This document shows, in pieces, positions 1 through 10,810 of a stretch of 64,000 nt of DNA. Every line of letters starts with the position of its first letter. Positions within the stretch are counted from its first letter, which is position 1. Source of the DNA: Letharia columbiana (Eukaryota > Ascomycota > Lecanoromycetes > Lecanorales > Parmeliaceae). The stretch lies in contig NW_023501037.1 in assembly GCF_014066305.1 (NCBI RefSeq), forward strand, positions 248,001 to 312,000, read 5' to 3'. The position numbers and the translations under genes were made by a program. The notes under the pieces were generated by a model, which did not search any database, was not told where the DNA came from, and saw nothing but the letters and a program-made list of their open reading frames with translations.

Positions 1-1
1 T

Positions 2-76
2 GTTGCTCCTTTCCACCAGAATTTCGTGTACAACTCTTATCGCCTTATGGAAGCGGGCGATTGGTGGGGCGGCTAA
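2..76 (+). CDS. possible 3' end of a gene running in from the left edge
   Basis: One frame is open from the window edge to a TAA at 74-76 and encodes 24 residues ending in SYRLMEAGDWWGG. The tail has a natural coding look (two Trp, Gly-Gly end), and the next gene on this strand starts only at 589. It could be the last codons of a gene upstream of the window. The stretch is too short to assign a family, and chance open reading is a real alternative. Confidence 0.25.
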   Translation, partial: VAPFHQNFVYNSYRLMEAGDWWGG

Positions 77-588
77 ATGACATCAGCGATGAACCCTATC
101 TCAATGCAAGGCCAAGCGCGCTGTCCCTGACTTTAGCGCAGTCCCCAAGATTCCCAACAGCTTCAGCCCTACAATATCCCAACCGATCTAAAGAAAATCG
201 TTGAAAAGCCTCATGATTGGGTGGAGCATTCGATCCTGACACCCTTTTTCCCTACCATGATCCATTATGTCCCACTCATCGGACACCACCAACAATTTAA
301 TTAAGCCTCCAGCTGAGGTAAACATTAGGACTGACCACTCACATCATCGCTGAACTCTCCGGCGATTATCGGCAAATTAATCATACCATGCCCGTTGGGT
401 TTCGCCGCAAAATTCTATTAGCTCACCACATTTAATCCTCAACTCACCACTCTCTTCTCCCAACTTTGTCTTCGCCCACATCACTCTTCATAAACAACAC
501 TTTGCCCTCACTTCACATTTGTTCGAAGCCTACGAAAGACCCCGTTTCTACACATATCCTCCTACATACCTCGAGGACTGCACACACT
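77..588. other. intergenic, 5' region of OLE1
   Basis: No convincing gene is seen. The last 150 bases before the OLE1 start are rich in CT/CA tracts (for example around 435-470), typical of filamentous-fungal promoter and 5' UTR sequence. The desaturase promoter presumably lies here. Confidence 0.5.
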
Positions 589-2203
589 ATGCCGTCTTCC
601 CAGCCGGCCGCAGGCCACTTAGCCGTAAAGCCTGAATACTTGTCATCCCAGCCATCATCAGCAGCGAAGAAATCGGAGCCAAATCGGTCACAGTCATATC
701 GACCGAACAAGTCTCACATCACAGACAGTCCCATCACGAAAGGTTAGTCTTCTCATATTCACGGTCTTTGCTGCCGCAAGCTGACAATCAAACTCAGCCA
801 ACTGGTATAAGCATGTCAACTGGCTCAATGTATACTTGATCATTGGGATCCCGCTCATCGGCTGCATCACCGCCTTCTGGACACCTTTACATTGGCAAAC
901 CGCCATCTGGAGTGTCATCTACTACTTCGCCACGGGACTGGGAATCACTGCTGGCTACCATAGGCTATGTGCGTGTAGACTCATTGACAATGTACTGGCC
1001 ATATTACTGACCTGTTTCAGGGGCCCATACTTCGTACTCGGCCACTCTGCCGCTGAGAATATTCCTTGCTGCTGTTGGCGGAGGAGCTGTGGAGGGATCG
1101 GTACGCTGGTGTCAGTAAACTCCATGCAGCATTCATATTTCAACGAGCAGCAGGACGCTGACGAAATTTTAGGGGCCCGTGACCACCGCGCACATCACCG
1201 CTACACCGACACTGACAAAGACCCTTATTCCGTGAGGAAGGGACTGCTCTACAGCCACTTCGGCTGGATGCTGATGAAGCAAAACCCAAAGCGAATTGGC
1301 CGCACCGACATCAGCGATCTGAACGAAGACCCAGTCGTCGTCTGGCAACACAAGAACTATCTCAAGGTTGTCCTCTTTATGGGTCTCGTCTTCCCCATGA
1401 TCGTGGCAGGCCTAGGCTGGGGTGACTGGTTCGGTGGCTTCATCTACGCAGGCATTCTGCGCATCTTTTTCGTCCAGCAAGCCACATTCTGCGTCAATTC
1501 TCTAGCTCATTGGCTTGGTGACCAACCTTTTGATGACCGTAACTCGCCTCGCGACCACGTCATCACAGCTCTTGTAACTCTCGGTGAAGGTTACCACAAC
1601 TTCCACCACGAATTTCCTTCCGACTACCGCAATGCCATCGAGACCTTCCAGTATGACCCTACCAAATGGAGCATCTGGATTTGGAAGCAAATGGGCTTGG
1701 CATACGATCTCAAACAATTCAAGCAGAATGAAATCGAGAAGGGCCGAGTTCAACAACAGCAGAAGAAGCTCGACCAGAAGCGTAGTAAGTTGGACTGGGG
1801 TGTACCTCTCGATGCTTTGCCAGTCATGGAATGGGACGACTTCCAAGACCAGGCAAAGAATGGTCGCGGTCTCATCGCTGTCGCCGGAGTGGTACACGAC
1901 GTCACAGAATTCATCAAGGTTCACCCAGGAGGCAAGGCCATGATCAACAGCGGCATTGGCAAGGATGCCACCGCTATGTTTAACGGAGGTGTCTATATGC
2001 ACTCTAACGCTGCCCACAACCTCCTCTCCACAATGAGAGTCGGTGTCATCCGTGGTGGCTGCGAAGTTGAGATCTGGAAGCGAGCGCAAAGAGAGAACAA
2101 GGACGTTCAATTCGACAAGGACGGTCAGGGTCAGAAAATCATTCGTGCCGGCAGCCAGGTCACCAAGATCGCGGAGCCCGTCGCCACAGCAGGAGCCGCG
2201 TAA
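589..2203 (+). CDS. OLE1: acyl-CoA delta-9 desaturase with fused cytochrome b5
   Basis: Inserts the first double bond (C9) into palmitoyl- and stearoyl-CoA in the ER membrane. It takes electrons through its own C-terminal cytochrome b5 domain. Four exons are read: 589-742, 798-968, 1021-1110 and 1173-2203. The introns are 743-797, 969-1020 and 1111-1172. The spliced protein is 481 residues, normal for fungal Ole1. The three di-iron histidine boxes are visible: HRLWAH (spanning the second intron), HRAHH after the third intron, and HNFHH near 1600. Hydrophobic membrane segments precede and separate them. The b5 heme motif HPGGK is near 1922. Splicing restores the family sequence exactly at each junction ([21 protein letters not shown]), so the intron calls are strong. 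The start at 589 is the first ATG in the exon-1 frame downstream of CT-rich leader sequence. Confidence 0.96.
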
Positions 2204-2695
2204 GTTGCTTGACGCCTGCCCTACCAAAGACATGCGCCCTACGAAAAATTTCGACCTACACATTACTTTTTGCAAGGCGTTTGGAGCTAGCTCGGCTTGA
2301 AATGAGACGATACGACATAGATAGGTACTCGATTCAGTTCGAAGCGGAGGATGCTTATCCTGAGACGGATGTCTCTGTAGATGAGATGGTTTTTCTTGTA
2401 CATAGAAGCCAACTCCAGTGGCCTTGCTCCTGCGAGTTAGCGACATAGACTACTGGCTTTGAACCGAAATACTTAATAACATGACCACACCGCGAAATGT
2501 CCATGCTGCATGTGTCATACATCTAGAGTTGTGGGGCGAGTTTATTGAACCGTTTCTCTTCATCCCTCATCTGTATATGAAATGTATGTGTACTCTGTAT
2601 CGCGCCACTAGTCTCGTGACTCCAAAATTAGCCACACGACTGGACACAACAACGTCATGCATGAGAGTTGGCTAATCTATCTACCTCCCACACCT
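2204..2695. other. convergent 3' intergenic region
   Basis: Lies between the stop codons of OLE1 (+) and ZNG1 (-). Only short chance reading frames are present. It must hold the 3' UTRs and polyadenylation signals of both genes. Confidence 0.5.
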
Positions 2696-4076
2696 TCAAG
2701 CAGCTCCCAAACGGGCTCGCAAGCTCCTCCCGAACGCATCCTCATCCAAGCCCCTCCCAATAAGTACCAACTTCCCCTCCTCCTTACTCTCCATACCCTT
2801 ACCATCACTCCTGCCTCGGTCCAGATCCACAATCTCAAATACCTCCCTCACGCCCTGTATCATCTTGACGGTGTCGGTGGTGGTGAAGATGCGGCCTTTG
2901 AGTCTGTGGATCGCGAATGCGGATTCTGATTCGGAATCGTGACCAGGTATCGGGACAACCGGGAGGATGGATTCCCAGAGGACGGAGCGGAGCCAGGACT
3001 CGAGCGATGAGAGCTGGCGGGGCGTGAGAGGGGGAAGGGGGAGGGCTATTGTTGAGATTGTCTGCGTGCACGGGGCTTTTTAGTACAGAGATCGGGATGC
3101 CTCAAATTCAGAAGTCTTAGAAGAGAGGGGGGTGATTTACAGGATCCAGATGGCTGTGTCCCTTGCTCATTGCATCTAGAGACTCCACCCCATCATACGC
3201 ATGCAAGTCGAGCAGAAAGCTTTCGAGCTTCGGCACCTGGCTATACTGCGTCCTATGGATCTTTGCCAGCCCGTTGATCCCTGCTATCCTTTTTTCGATC
3301 GTCCCCAATTGTTCAGGCGTCACGCTATCGCATTTGTTGATAACGATCACATCAGCGTGGGAGATCTGCAGGTGTGCAGTGGTCATATGCATCCCTTCAT
3401 GCTCTGCATCGCCCTTTCCTTCCACCGGCATCTCGTCCAGGCTCAGGAGTATGTTCTTTGCATCAACAAGCGTGACGATACCATCCAGGTATATCGTGCT
3501 ACCCAGGCCATCATCAACCCAAAAGAGGGGAGCAAGATTGCCAGGGTCAGCGAGACCAGACGTTTCGAGGAGGATGTAGTCAAAGGTGCCTCTGCGAGAC
3601 ATTAGGGACTCGATTGCGTTGACACCGGAGTCTTTGATAGAGCAGCAGATGCAGCCATTGGCCAATTCGAGCCATTCTTGCGTTTCTTGGCCGTCTTGGG
3701 TGACTGTGAGGGCTTTCTCGACATCGGCGGCTGTACGGAGATTATATTAGGAGAAACCGATAACTTTACTCATTAAGGGAAGCTTACAATCACCGAACTC
3801 TACTCAGCATTAGCAATGCAATGGCACTGAGCAAGGGCCTCGAGGTGTATACAAGCCGTTCAAGATGACTGCAATCTTCTTCCCGTGTTGCTCCTTAAGG
3901 ATGTAGTTGACCAGTGTAGTCTTGCCTGCCCCAAGGTAACCAGTAACGATAGTCAAAGGGACCTTAGCCAGAGAGATGTCCTGCAGTCGTGAAGTTATGG
4001 GGTTTGCCACCGCCGAGGCACTAGGATGAGTCACATCCACCAAATTTGGTGGTTCTTCTTCATCTACAAACATCAT
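2696..4076 (-). CDS. ZNG1: CobW/COG0523-family zinc chaperone GTPase
   Basis: Member of the G3E GTPase family that includes yeast Zng1 (YNR029C), which delivers zinc to methionine aminopeptidase. Exons on the minus strand are 4076-3857, 3799-3788, 3730-3141 and 3061-2696, giving 395 residues. Visible motifs are Walker [10 protein letters not shown] (residues about 45-53), the metal-binding CxCC in NGCICCS, the DPG-containing switch region ETSGLADPG, the guanine-specificity motif NKCD, and a CobW C-terminal domain in the last exon with a basic end. His-rich spots (EHEGMH, KGHSH) fit metal binding. The second exon is only 12 nt. The intron before it starts GC rather than GT, and both choices are forced by the conserved run [17 protein letters not shown]. 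The divergent Mob gene starts 78 bp away, so the two share a promoter. Confidence 0.93.
3788..3799 (-). other. ZNG1: 12-nt microexon of ZNG1
   Basis: Encodes the middle of the conserved EFGDS stretch (completing Glu, then Phe-Gly-Asp, then starting Ser). It is flanked by a 57-nt intron on each side. The upstream intron (3800-3856) has a GC donor and AG acceptor; the downstream one (3731-3787) has a GT donor (gtaagc) and AG acceptor. Without this exon the protein would lose conserved residues and the frame. Confidence 0.85.
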
Positions 4077-4154
4077 TCCACAACAAAATTGATTGCTTTT
4101 CTCGCTTGCAGACCGTGCACTATCATCCTACAAGACATTTGCTCACTCCAAAAA

Positions 4155-5807
4155 ATGGCGTCTGATGCCAAGCCGGCAGGTGCCGCACCTGAGAGCCCAC
4201 CGATTGGACAAACAAACGACCCTGTCGATCATCACGGATCGGATGAACCTGCCTCCGGAACTTCAAACCAAGCAACACCAGTTCAGCGTTCCCTTCAAGA
4301 CACCCCAAAATGCGTTTGGTGCAGCAAGCCAGCAACTGATTGCTCAGGAGAGTGTCTACATACACTATCAACCTCACCAGTCACTACTCCGCGCAAGCAC
4401 TATCAAAAACATATAAAAAAAAGAATCTTCGAGAGAGACACCGGCAGAATGGTCACCTCCCCATCACCTTCGAGCTCACCACGAGCTTACAGCCCTCCAC
4501 CTGCTCCTGAAGTTCAGATCGCTGGACCGCAATCACCTGCAATGATCGGTGAACCCGGACCTACGATCCCAGAACCTGAAGACACGGCAAAGCTCGATCA
4601 AGGAGCAACGAGGAGGATCCGCCCTGGCACAAAGGCAGCCGATATGGCATCCGGTCCACCTTTGGTCCCCCTGAATCAAGTAAGCCCATGTACTGCGATC
4701 TTGTTAGACGTGACTCCGTCCAGAATTACGCGTCTAATCAGTACACAGCTCGATTCGCCCTTTCAGCTGCAGGAGCACCTCAAAGCACTTCACTACGAGT
4801 ACACCCGCTCCAAAACTGATCCCACAGCAACCGTGTCCCTCACCCACGAAACAGCCTTGCTCATAGCCACCCCACCTCCCAACATCGACCGCTCGCTCTG
4901 GCTCTACGAACTCACTCGCTTCCTTACCCAGCACGCCAACGATCTCCTCGTCGCACTCCTGACCAAGATCGACCCAGCCTGCTCAGCAGCCTCATGTCCC
5001 GAGATGCGTGCATCAGAGTGGCAATACCTGTGCGCTGTACATGATACACCCAAAGCCTGCTGCGCGGTCGACTACTGCATCCACACTCTCGACTGGGCAG
5101 GTGACATACTCACCTCCGTCAAGCTTTTTCCAAGTCGTATGACGCTTGGCCCGCCAGACAGTCCTAGCCATCAGACCGCCGTACGCAACATCACGAACAT
5201 CATGAGGCGCGTCTACCGCATCTTTGCCCATGCATGGTTCCAGCATCGTGAGGGCGTGTTCTGGCCCGTTGAGGCAAGTGGAGGGATCTACACGCTATTC
5301 AAGACCGTCTGCGATGTTTACGGGCTCATCCAAGAGGACAATTACACCATCCCGCCTGAGGCCGAGGGGTTGCCATCCAAAGAGGAGATAGAGCACGATC
5401 GTCAAGAGAAGGCTGGGATGAAGAAGACAGGCGATGAGGAGGGTGAGGAGGATGCTACCGCTCTTCAGATCGCGGGCGCGACTACGAGACGTCATAAGAA
5501 CACACCTTCTGTTGGTTCGGCTGTCGGTACTATTGCCGAAGGCGAGGAAGATGAGTCGGAGTCGCCTGTCAAAGAGAAGGCTGGGCCACTGGCTCAAATT
5601 TCTAATGCGGCGGAGAAGAAGGATGGTGTGCCAGGATCTGCGGGGAGCGGAACGGCTGTCGGGGATGCAATGAAGGAGGAGAACATTGCGGGGATGGTGA
5701 AGGAAGGTGAGGATAGCGGAGATACGCCTGAAGATGACGGGGATGATACCGCTTCAGTGGTCACCGCTATCCACGACGATACGGAGGAGAAGGCAGAGAA
5801 GGAGTGA
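4155..5807 (+). CDS. Mob1/phocein-family protein with disordered tails
   Basis: Mob proteins are adaptors that bind NDR/LATS or STRIPAK kinases. Exons are 4155-4679 and 4749-5807, giving 527 residues. The 69-nt intron (4680-4748) is a multiple of three with no stop, so the frame is also open unspliced. Splicing gives the family-like PLVPLNQLDSPFQLQEHL. The Mob core runs from about residue 175 to 400: DRSLWLYELTRFL, the zinc-ligand region with CSAASCPEMRASEWQYLC, a later HAWFQHREGVFW carrying the His ligands, then TCFK-like YTLFKTVCDVYGLI. The N-terminus (Pro/Ser-rich, with a CVWC pair near residue 52) and the acidic Glu/Asp/Lys-rich C-terminus look disordered. It resembles the phocein (Mob4-like) branch in fungi more than Mob1 itself; that placement is inference. 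Confidence 0.87.
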   Translation: MASDAKPAGAAPESPPIGQTNDPVDHHGSDEPASGTSNQATPVQRSLQDTPKCVWCSKPATDCSGECLHTLSTSPVTTPRKHYQKHIKKRIFERDTGRMVTSPSPSSSPRAYSPPPAPEVQIAGPQSPAMIGEPGPTIPEPEDTAKLDQGATRRIRPGTKAADMASGPPLVPLNQVSPCTAILLDVTPSRITRLISTQLDSPFQLQEHLKALHYEYTRSKTDPTATVSLTHETALLIATPPPNIDRSLWLYELTRFLTQHANDLLVALLTKIDPACSAASCPEMRASEWQYLCAVHDTPKACCAVDYCIHTLDWAGDILTSVKLFPSRMTLGPPDSPSHQTAVRNITNIMRRVYRIFAHAWFQHREGVFWPVEASGGIYTLFKTVCDVYGLIQEDNYTIPPEAEGLPSKEEIEHDRQEKAGMKKTGDEEGEEDATALQIAGATTRRHKNTPSVGSAVGTIAEGEEDESESPVKEKAGPLAQISNAAEKKDGVPGSAGSGTAVGDAMKEENIAGMVKEGEDSGDTPEDDGDDTASVVTAIHDDTEEKAEKE

Positions 5808-7553
5808 TAGTTGGCAGTATGTTTCTTCATCAGCACGGGCAGCAGCCCTTCCATTTTCCGAAAGCATAGCGTCGAGATACCCCACAAAGCGGGCGTTTAC
5901 AGCGGCATTGTACCATAGTCATTCGTCTTTACAAGCAGAGGTCTCTCTTCTCAAACAACTCAATCAAGCATTTTCTCGATATCCAAGACTCACTTCGGAT
6001 GTCCTACCCATCACGGGGAACAACCGAGCTATATGAACTTCGAGAAGCAATCGTACGTACACTGGTGCCTTGATTGACTATACAATAGACAATCCGAGCA
6101 CCGCCCTTATGAACACGTACTCCCTCCCACACAGTCAACCACTCTCCCCCATTGACGCCCAGGACCGACCCTTCAGTAAAAGTGGGCAAGACCCCGATCC
6201 CAACAGCTTTCCCATATCCAAGAATAACGTCCAGACGAACGAACGATGAAAGGAGAACCCGTCACCGCGCAAAGGCTTTTCCATCGTGGACCGGGTGACG
6301 AGCAAGCGCGTCCATCCAAGAGGGACTGATTTCCTTTCCAACACGTCCGCTCTATAACCACCCTCTACCCACCCGTTCTATCCCGAGGCCACATACCTAC
6401 GCACAGATCACCATGGAAATCAAACACCTGAAACCAGAGACGACGTAGTCTACCACTGCAACCGGTACCGGTATTACCGCAGCGAAACGATCGAAGTCGA
6501 ACGACGGGGATGATCTTAACATCCGTACCCAAAAAAAAAACACAAGCCTTCCTTCCCACTCCACGGAGTCACGGAACGGGGAGAATCACGCGGTCTGTGT
6601 GTGCGATTCGGAAACCCCTTTCTCACGCGCTATCGCGTATCGACATCAATGGTCCCGGAGCAGGAATCGGACCACTGGGACTCGTTCTTGCGAGATGAGA
6701 CGCCCCCCCCCGGCCATTCGAGTGCTTCATGAGGAGTAATGGCTGCATTCGGCATCACAGGGAGGAAGGGATGGGTAAGCTGCCATCTGACTGACGCATG
6801 AGGAGGGTTGTTGGTTAGGAAATGTCCCTTCATTCATTCATTCATTCATTCATACACAGGCCTGTGCCGAAGCAAAAGATGCGGGTGTCGGGGAAGCTGT
6901 CTGCGTTTGAGTTGGTTACAAGGGTGGAAGAGGAAGTTAACCCTGTGAGTGTGGATGGATTCCAAGTAGGGGTGTTGGCGGACGAAGGTTCATATCGTTC
7001 AAGCTCTATGGCAAAAGGAAGGATGCAGAACTTAGGACGTGTTGACTCGATTTGACATGTCTGGCAGAAGAGGGTAGTGCTGTAATATGGATAGGGCTCC
7101 GTCTGGACGAGATTCACTCATAGGATGTTCATCCGTGTAGACGAGCTCTGTGTCAAGCTTGCGAAATGTGCCGGGGTGTGCAATCTGCCTTACCTACCGT
7201 CTGCACTCCATTAGATCTGTTGCGGACGAGATTGGCAGAGTATCAGGGGTTCAACAATACTAGAAGTTTGTGGATGAGGACAGTTTTTTCGCTGATTGAT
7301 TAGGCATATAGGCTATCATCCCTCTTGGAACCAACCATGAGAAGACAAGATCTCATCGGGTGTCTGAGCTGATAGGCATCCTCCTTTCAAGAGGTCAAAG
7401 CGTGACCTTTGCTCCGATCTCAGACCACCTTTCCAGAGCGAAGTGCCTTCCTTGAATGCCTGAACTCCTGGTGTGCATGCGCAATTGGCACCGTCGCTTG
7501 AGACCCTCCGTTGAAGTGATTGCCATTGCGCCCCAAGCGTCCCCTTTGCTCGC
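5808..7553. other. 1.7-kb gene-poor region
   Basis: No gene is recognised. It holds an ATTC microsatellite at 6831-6852, a run of A at about 6531-6540, and a small frame from an ATG at 6109 interrupted by TGA. The DNA has ordinary base composition, unlike the AT-rich block near 55 kb. Confidence 0.4.
6831..6852. repeat. (CATT)n microsatellite
   Basis: Uninterrupted CATT tetranucleotide repeat, about 5.5 copies. A shorter run of the same motif occurs at about 21825-21840 in another intergenic region. Confidence 0.9.
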
Positions 7554-8303
7554 TCATCTCCGGCACTTCTTCCCCCCCTTGTGCGCGTGATAGACGCAGC
7601 CGGTCCTGCGATCCGGATCTCGAATCTTAGACTTCGCGCAGAGCTGAAACAATGCTTCGTAGCAATCGAGCACGAATTCCTGATTCCCGGCGTCCAGTTG
7701 GAATCTGAGCGCACTCTTGCGGGTCAGGAAGAAATTTTCATCGATCGGGCCTTCAATCTCTGCATCTTCATCCCATTGAATGCCCTTGTAGATGAAGCTG
7801 TCGACAATGTAAGAACGCAGAGGTGATAGGGGTTCTGTGCTCTTGTAGATTGTCTTTATGAGCTTTCGTGGGAAAAATCCATATTCACAAGTTGTTCGAA
7901 TTCTCATCCGGTCTATGAGCGCGTTTTGCAGTTCCGGCATGTCCCATTCGCATGCTCGGAGGTACAGGTCGACGCTAAGTGCCACCTCTTCCTTAGCGAC
8001 CTCCTCGTCGGTGGTAGAGATCGCATTCAGATTATTGCGGTAGAGCCAGCCGATCAGAAGCTCGAAAACTTTGGGGTCCTCGGCGAGAAGATCGATGGAA
8101 TCTAGGGAGATAAGGCTGTCGTCAGAATAGAGGATTTTGTTGCGGAACCATTCATACTGGGTCAGAAGGGCTTTGTGGACGCTGTAGCGTTTTCTTTTTG
8201 GCCCAACATAGACCTTGATCACGTCGCCACTCAGATAGCTTTTCAGATTTGTTAGCCGATATAGGAATGGAAAGCGCAGGGTGACAGTACCCTGAAAGAT
8301 CAT
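7554..8303 (-). CDS. BTB/POZ-domain protein
   Basis: Single open frame of 249 residues. A BTB fold is visible from about residue 25 to 130. It begins SGDVIKVYVGPKRKRYSVHKALLTQYEWFRN, cut here as GDVIKVYVG, then YSVHKALL, then VFELLIGWLYRN. This matches the fungal BTB pattern of strand, 'F.VHK.LL...S..F', and 'F..fl.WLY'. A helical C-terminal region follows and the protein ends in a basic tail (HKGGKKCRR). Such proteins are abundant in Pezizomycotina and usually have no known partner; some act as Cullin-3 adaptors. The start used is the first ATG of the frame. A more upstream ATG at about 8331 could be joined by an intron, but no consistent splice was found. Confidence 0.8.
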   Translation of the reverse strand: MIFQGTVTLRFPFLYRLTNLKSYLSGDVIKVYVGPKRKRYSVHKALLTQYEWFRNKILYSDDSLISLDSIDLLAEDPKVFELLIGWLYRNNLNAISTTDEEVAKEEVALSVDLYLRACEWDMPELQNALIDRMRIRTTCEYGFFPRKLIKTIYKSTEPLSPLRSYIVDSFIYKGIQWDEDAEIEGPIDENFFLTRKSALRFQLDAGNQEFVLDCYEALFQLCAKSKIRDPDRRTGCVYHAHKGGKKCRR

Positions 8304-9044
8304 CGTTTGAAGTGCCTGCCATCTTTGCTGGCGCCGCGGAGCTCTGGCGCGTTGAATTCGAGATGGAGTTCTAGAAGGAATGGAGGAAAGGCTGCGACCA
8401 ATAAGGACGCTGGGTCAAGTGATGAGACTGAGAAGCTGCGGTGAGGGACTCAATTTAGCTTCAGCCGTCAGTATAGGGAATTTCTGGTGGACTGAGATCA
8501 CTGACACAAGATGTTTTGATTCCTGAATCCTTCAACGAGCTTGGAAAAACATGAAACGCTGGCCGAGGATTCCGAAGACTGGCCTGAGCTTTTGAGCTCA
8601 TGGATCAGACTGTAAAATACGGAAGTGAGGTGGACCTATTGTAAGGGAAATGGGTGAACCGGATCGACAATGAGCGATGTGAGGTGACAATGAGATTTGT
8701 ATAATGGAATCACGGGCTGATAACTGGATTGAGGCCAAAGACAATGGCCGGTCAGCGTAAACTCGTGAGAAATAGATTAAAAGCCCTAATCCGATGAGGT
8801 TAGGACACGCGGTTGATGGTCGAAGATTGAAAACTAGGAGCAAAAGTAGGTGAATGCAGGTGGATTGGCCTCAACCATATGAGCCGAGTGGGAAAGTCCC
8901 AATCTGCCAATCAGTCTGGCATGCTAGTAGAGGAGGTTTCAAGATTGAAACCAAGACCAACGCCCCAATGCCGATCTGCAAGTGCATCTGTGTTTCCGGA
9001 ACAGGGCGGATGCAGACATTACATTCTGCGAAACCTATCGTTCC
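8304..9044. other. intergenic
   Basis: Upstream of the BTB gene and downstream of the GDI stop. Short frames on both strands look like chance openings; nothing is recognised. Confidence 0.4.
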
Positions 9045-10810
9045 CTACTCCTGTCCAACAAGATTGTCGCCTTCCCGCAAGCCTTCTACGACCAGTTCCT
9101 CTTGCTCTGCCCGCCTGTAAATATCTCTCACGTCGTCTGCCAGACAGTCAGTATGCGCGTACCCACGTGGAAACGGGATTCATATACCTGTAGTCGTCTC
9201 GAAATGGCTAGTGGCGTCGTAGCTCTTCGAAATGAATATGTTATCGTTCCTTCCGCTCTCCAAAGGCTCGTAGAGCGGTATCGGTGCGCCCATGAACTTC
9301 TCCTCAATTTTTCCTAACCTGTCAAACCCAGGTTGCAACTCAAGGTGGTGGTTGCTTGAACCCTCTGCGATGGTGGAGACGATAGCGATGTAGTAGCCTT
9401 TAGGACAGACATTGTGCGCTGAAGAGACAATGGCGATGTATATATCTGTAACCGTCAGAGCAGTGCAAGGTGTGTAAGATTATTGGAAGTAAGCCTACCG
9501 TTCCTTCGGCCGACCTGCGATTGTGGAATGATAAGCTGTGCGGAGTCACTGTTCTCTGTGTTTGCTACCGGATGCGTGAGGATGCAGATAGCCTTCAGCA
9601 GATGTGCTACGACCTGGACCTTGCCGGGAAAGTATGATGGGTCTGCGATGATTTTCGTGGTTTTTGTCGAGAACTTCATGCCTTCGCTATCTTCGCTTCT
9701 TTCTCGCATCGTCGCTTTGATGCCTGACACCTTCCCACCCTCGTATTCGACCTCATCGATGTTCGTATTAAGCATGTAAGTTCCACCGTAGATGGCTGAC
9801 AGACGTGCGAAGCCTTGCGGCAGCTCGCCGAGACCGTAGAGAGGGTAAATGTAAGGAGACTTCCCATACCGGGCCATCGAGTTCGCATAAAGCCGTATTC
9901 TAACAACCGTGTCTTTGGCAGCGCCTTTCTGGTTGATGTATTCATCTGTCTGGTACAGAGCCATTGAGTGGCCGATAAAGTCGCGCGTGGTTGCTTCGAG
10001 GCCAAATTTGTCGTAGACCTCCTTCATCGTACACCGATTCAGGTCGAGGCCTGCAGATCCAGTCAACAGCATGCCCTACTCATTAAGCGACAGCATTCCT
10101 CCCTACCTCCGTACGTCGACGGATCGTCCTCCTTGAAGGCTCCAACCCACTCGAGAAATCTTTTTGCCCTCCTCTTCTCGAAGAGGCCCATCAAGGGTGA
10201 CCGCAGGGCTTCGCCTGCATCTGATGGAACCTTCGCCACCGTTGCCCTTGTCCCACTCCCTTGTTGAACATAGCTCCCCGCAATCTGCTTGAATTCGAGG
10301 TATCTCGTGACGTCCGTCGACACCAAGATGTTCGTCAATTCACCATTCGACATGAGGAGTTTCGGTACCAAATCCACGTTCCAGTCGTTTACTCGGCCAT
10401 ATTTCTTCCATGGCTCCTCGCCTTGGTTGTAATTGCCGTATCTTTTGAAAAGCTGTTGTGTCTCAGAAAGGGGTAAATGCAGTCCGCTGTCGTACGTACA
10501 GCTTCGATATTCAAGGAGGCAGATTCTCTAGTTTTCGTCAGCAGTCGCCTCCGAAGCAACAGAAACTAACGAACCCGCCATAGTGGTCATTCCTATCAAT
10601 GTGTAGCACTTTCTTGCCCTTCACGCTCATAACACTGCGATGATAGTCAGCAGCAGCTATGAACTACATACAAGGCCGCTGGCGTACCCTGAAAGCACAC
10701 ATTCTGTCAAACCTGGTATTCTGTCAGTACCCTGCGTCCGCTGCTAAAGTGGGGCGCCCTTGACCTGTTCCAAGCACAACCACGTCATATTCTGGAGCAA
10801 CCTCATCCAT
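9045..10810 (-). CDS. GDI1: Rab GDP-dissociation inhibitor
   Basis: Extracts prenylated GDP-bound Rab GTPases from membranes and recycles them in the cytosol. Eight exons on the minus strand run from an ATG at 10808-10810 to TAG at 9045-9047. Exon 1 gives MDEVAPEYDVVVLGTG, the FAD-like GxG entry, followed by small exons (GLTECVLSG; VMSVKGKKVLHIDRNDHYGG; ESASLNIEA). A large exon then carries the Rab-binding region (KYGRVNDWNVDLVPK) and YVQQGSGTRATVAKVPS. The last exons carry IAEGSSNHHLELQPG and the C-terminal DDVRDIYRRAEQEEL. All seven junctions restore the highly conserved GDI sequence in frame. The gene contains seven short introns, more than its neighbours. Confidence 0.95.

Noticed and set aside
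1502..2446. 314-codon minus-strand frame opposite OLE1
   Set aside because: Antisense shadow of the desaturase coding exon; the + strand carries unmistakable histidine boxes and a cytochrome b5 motif.
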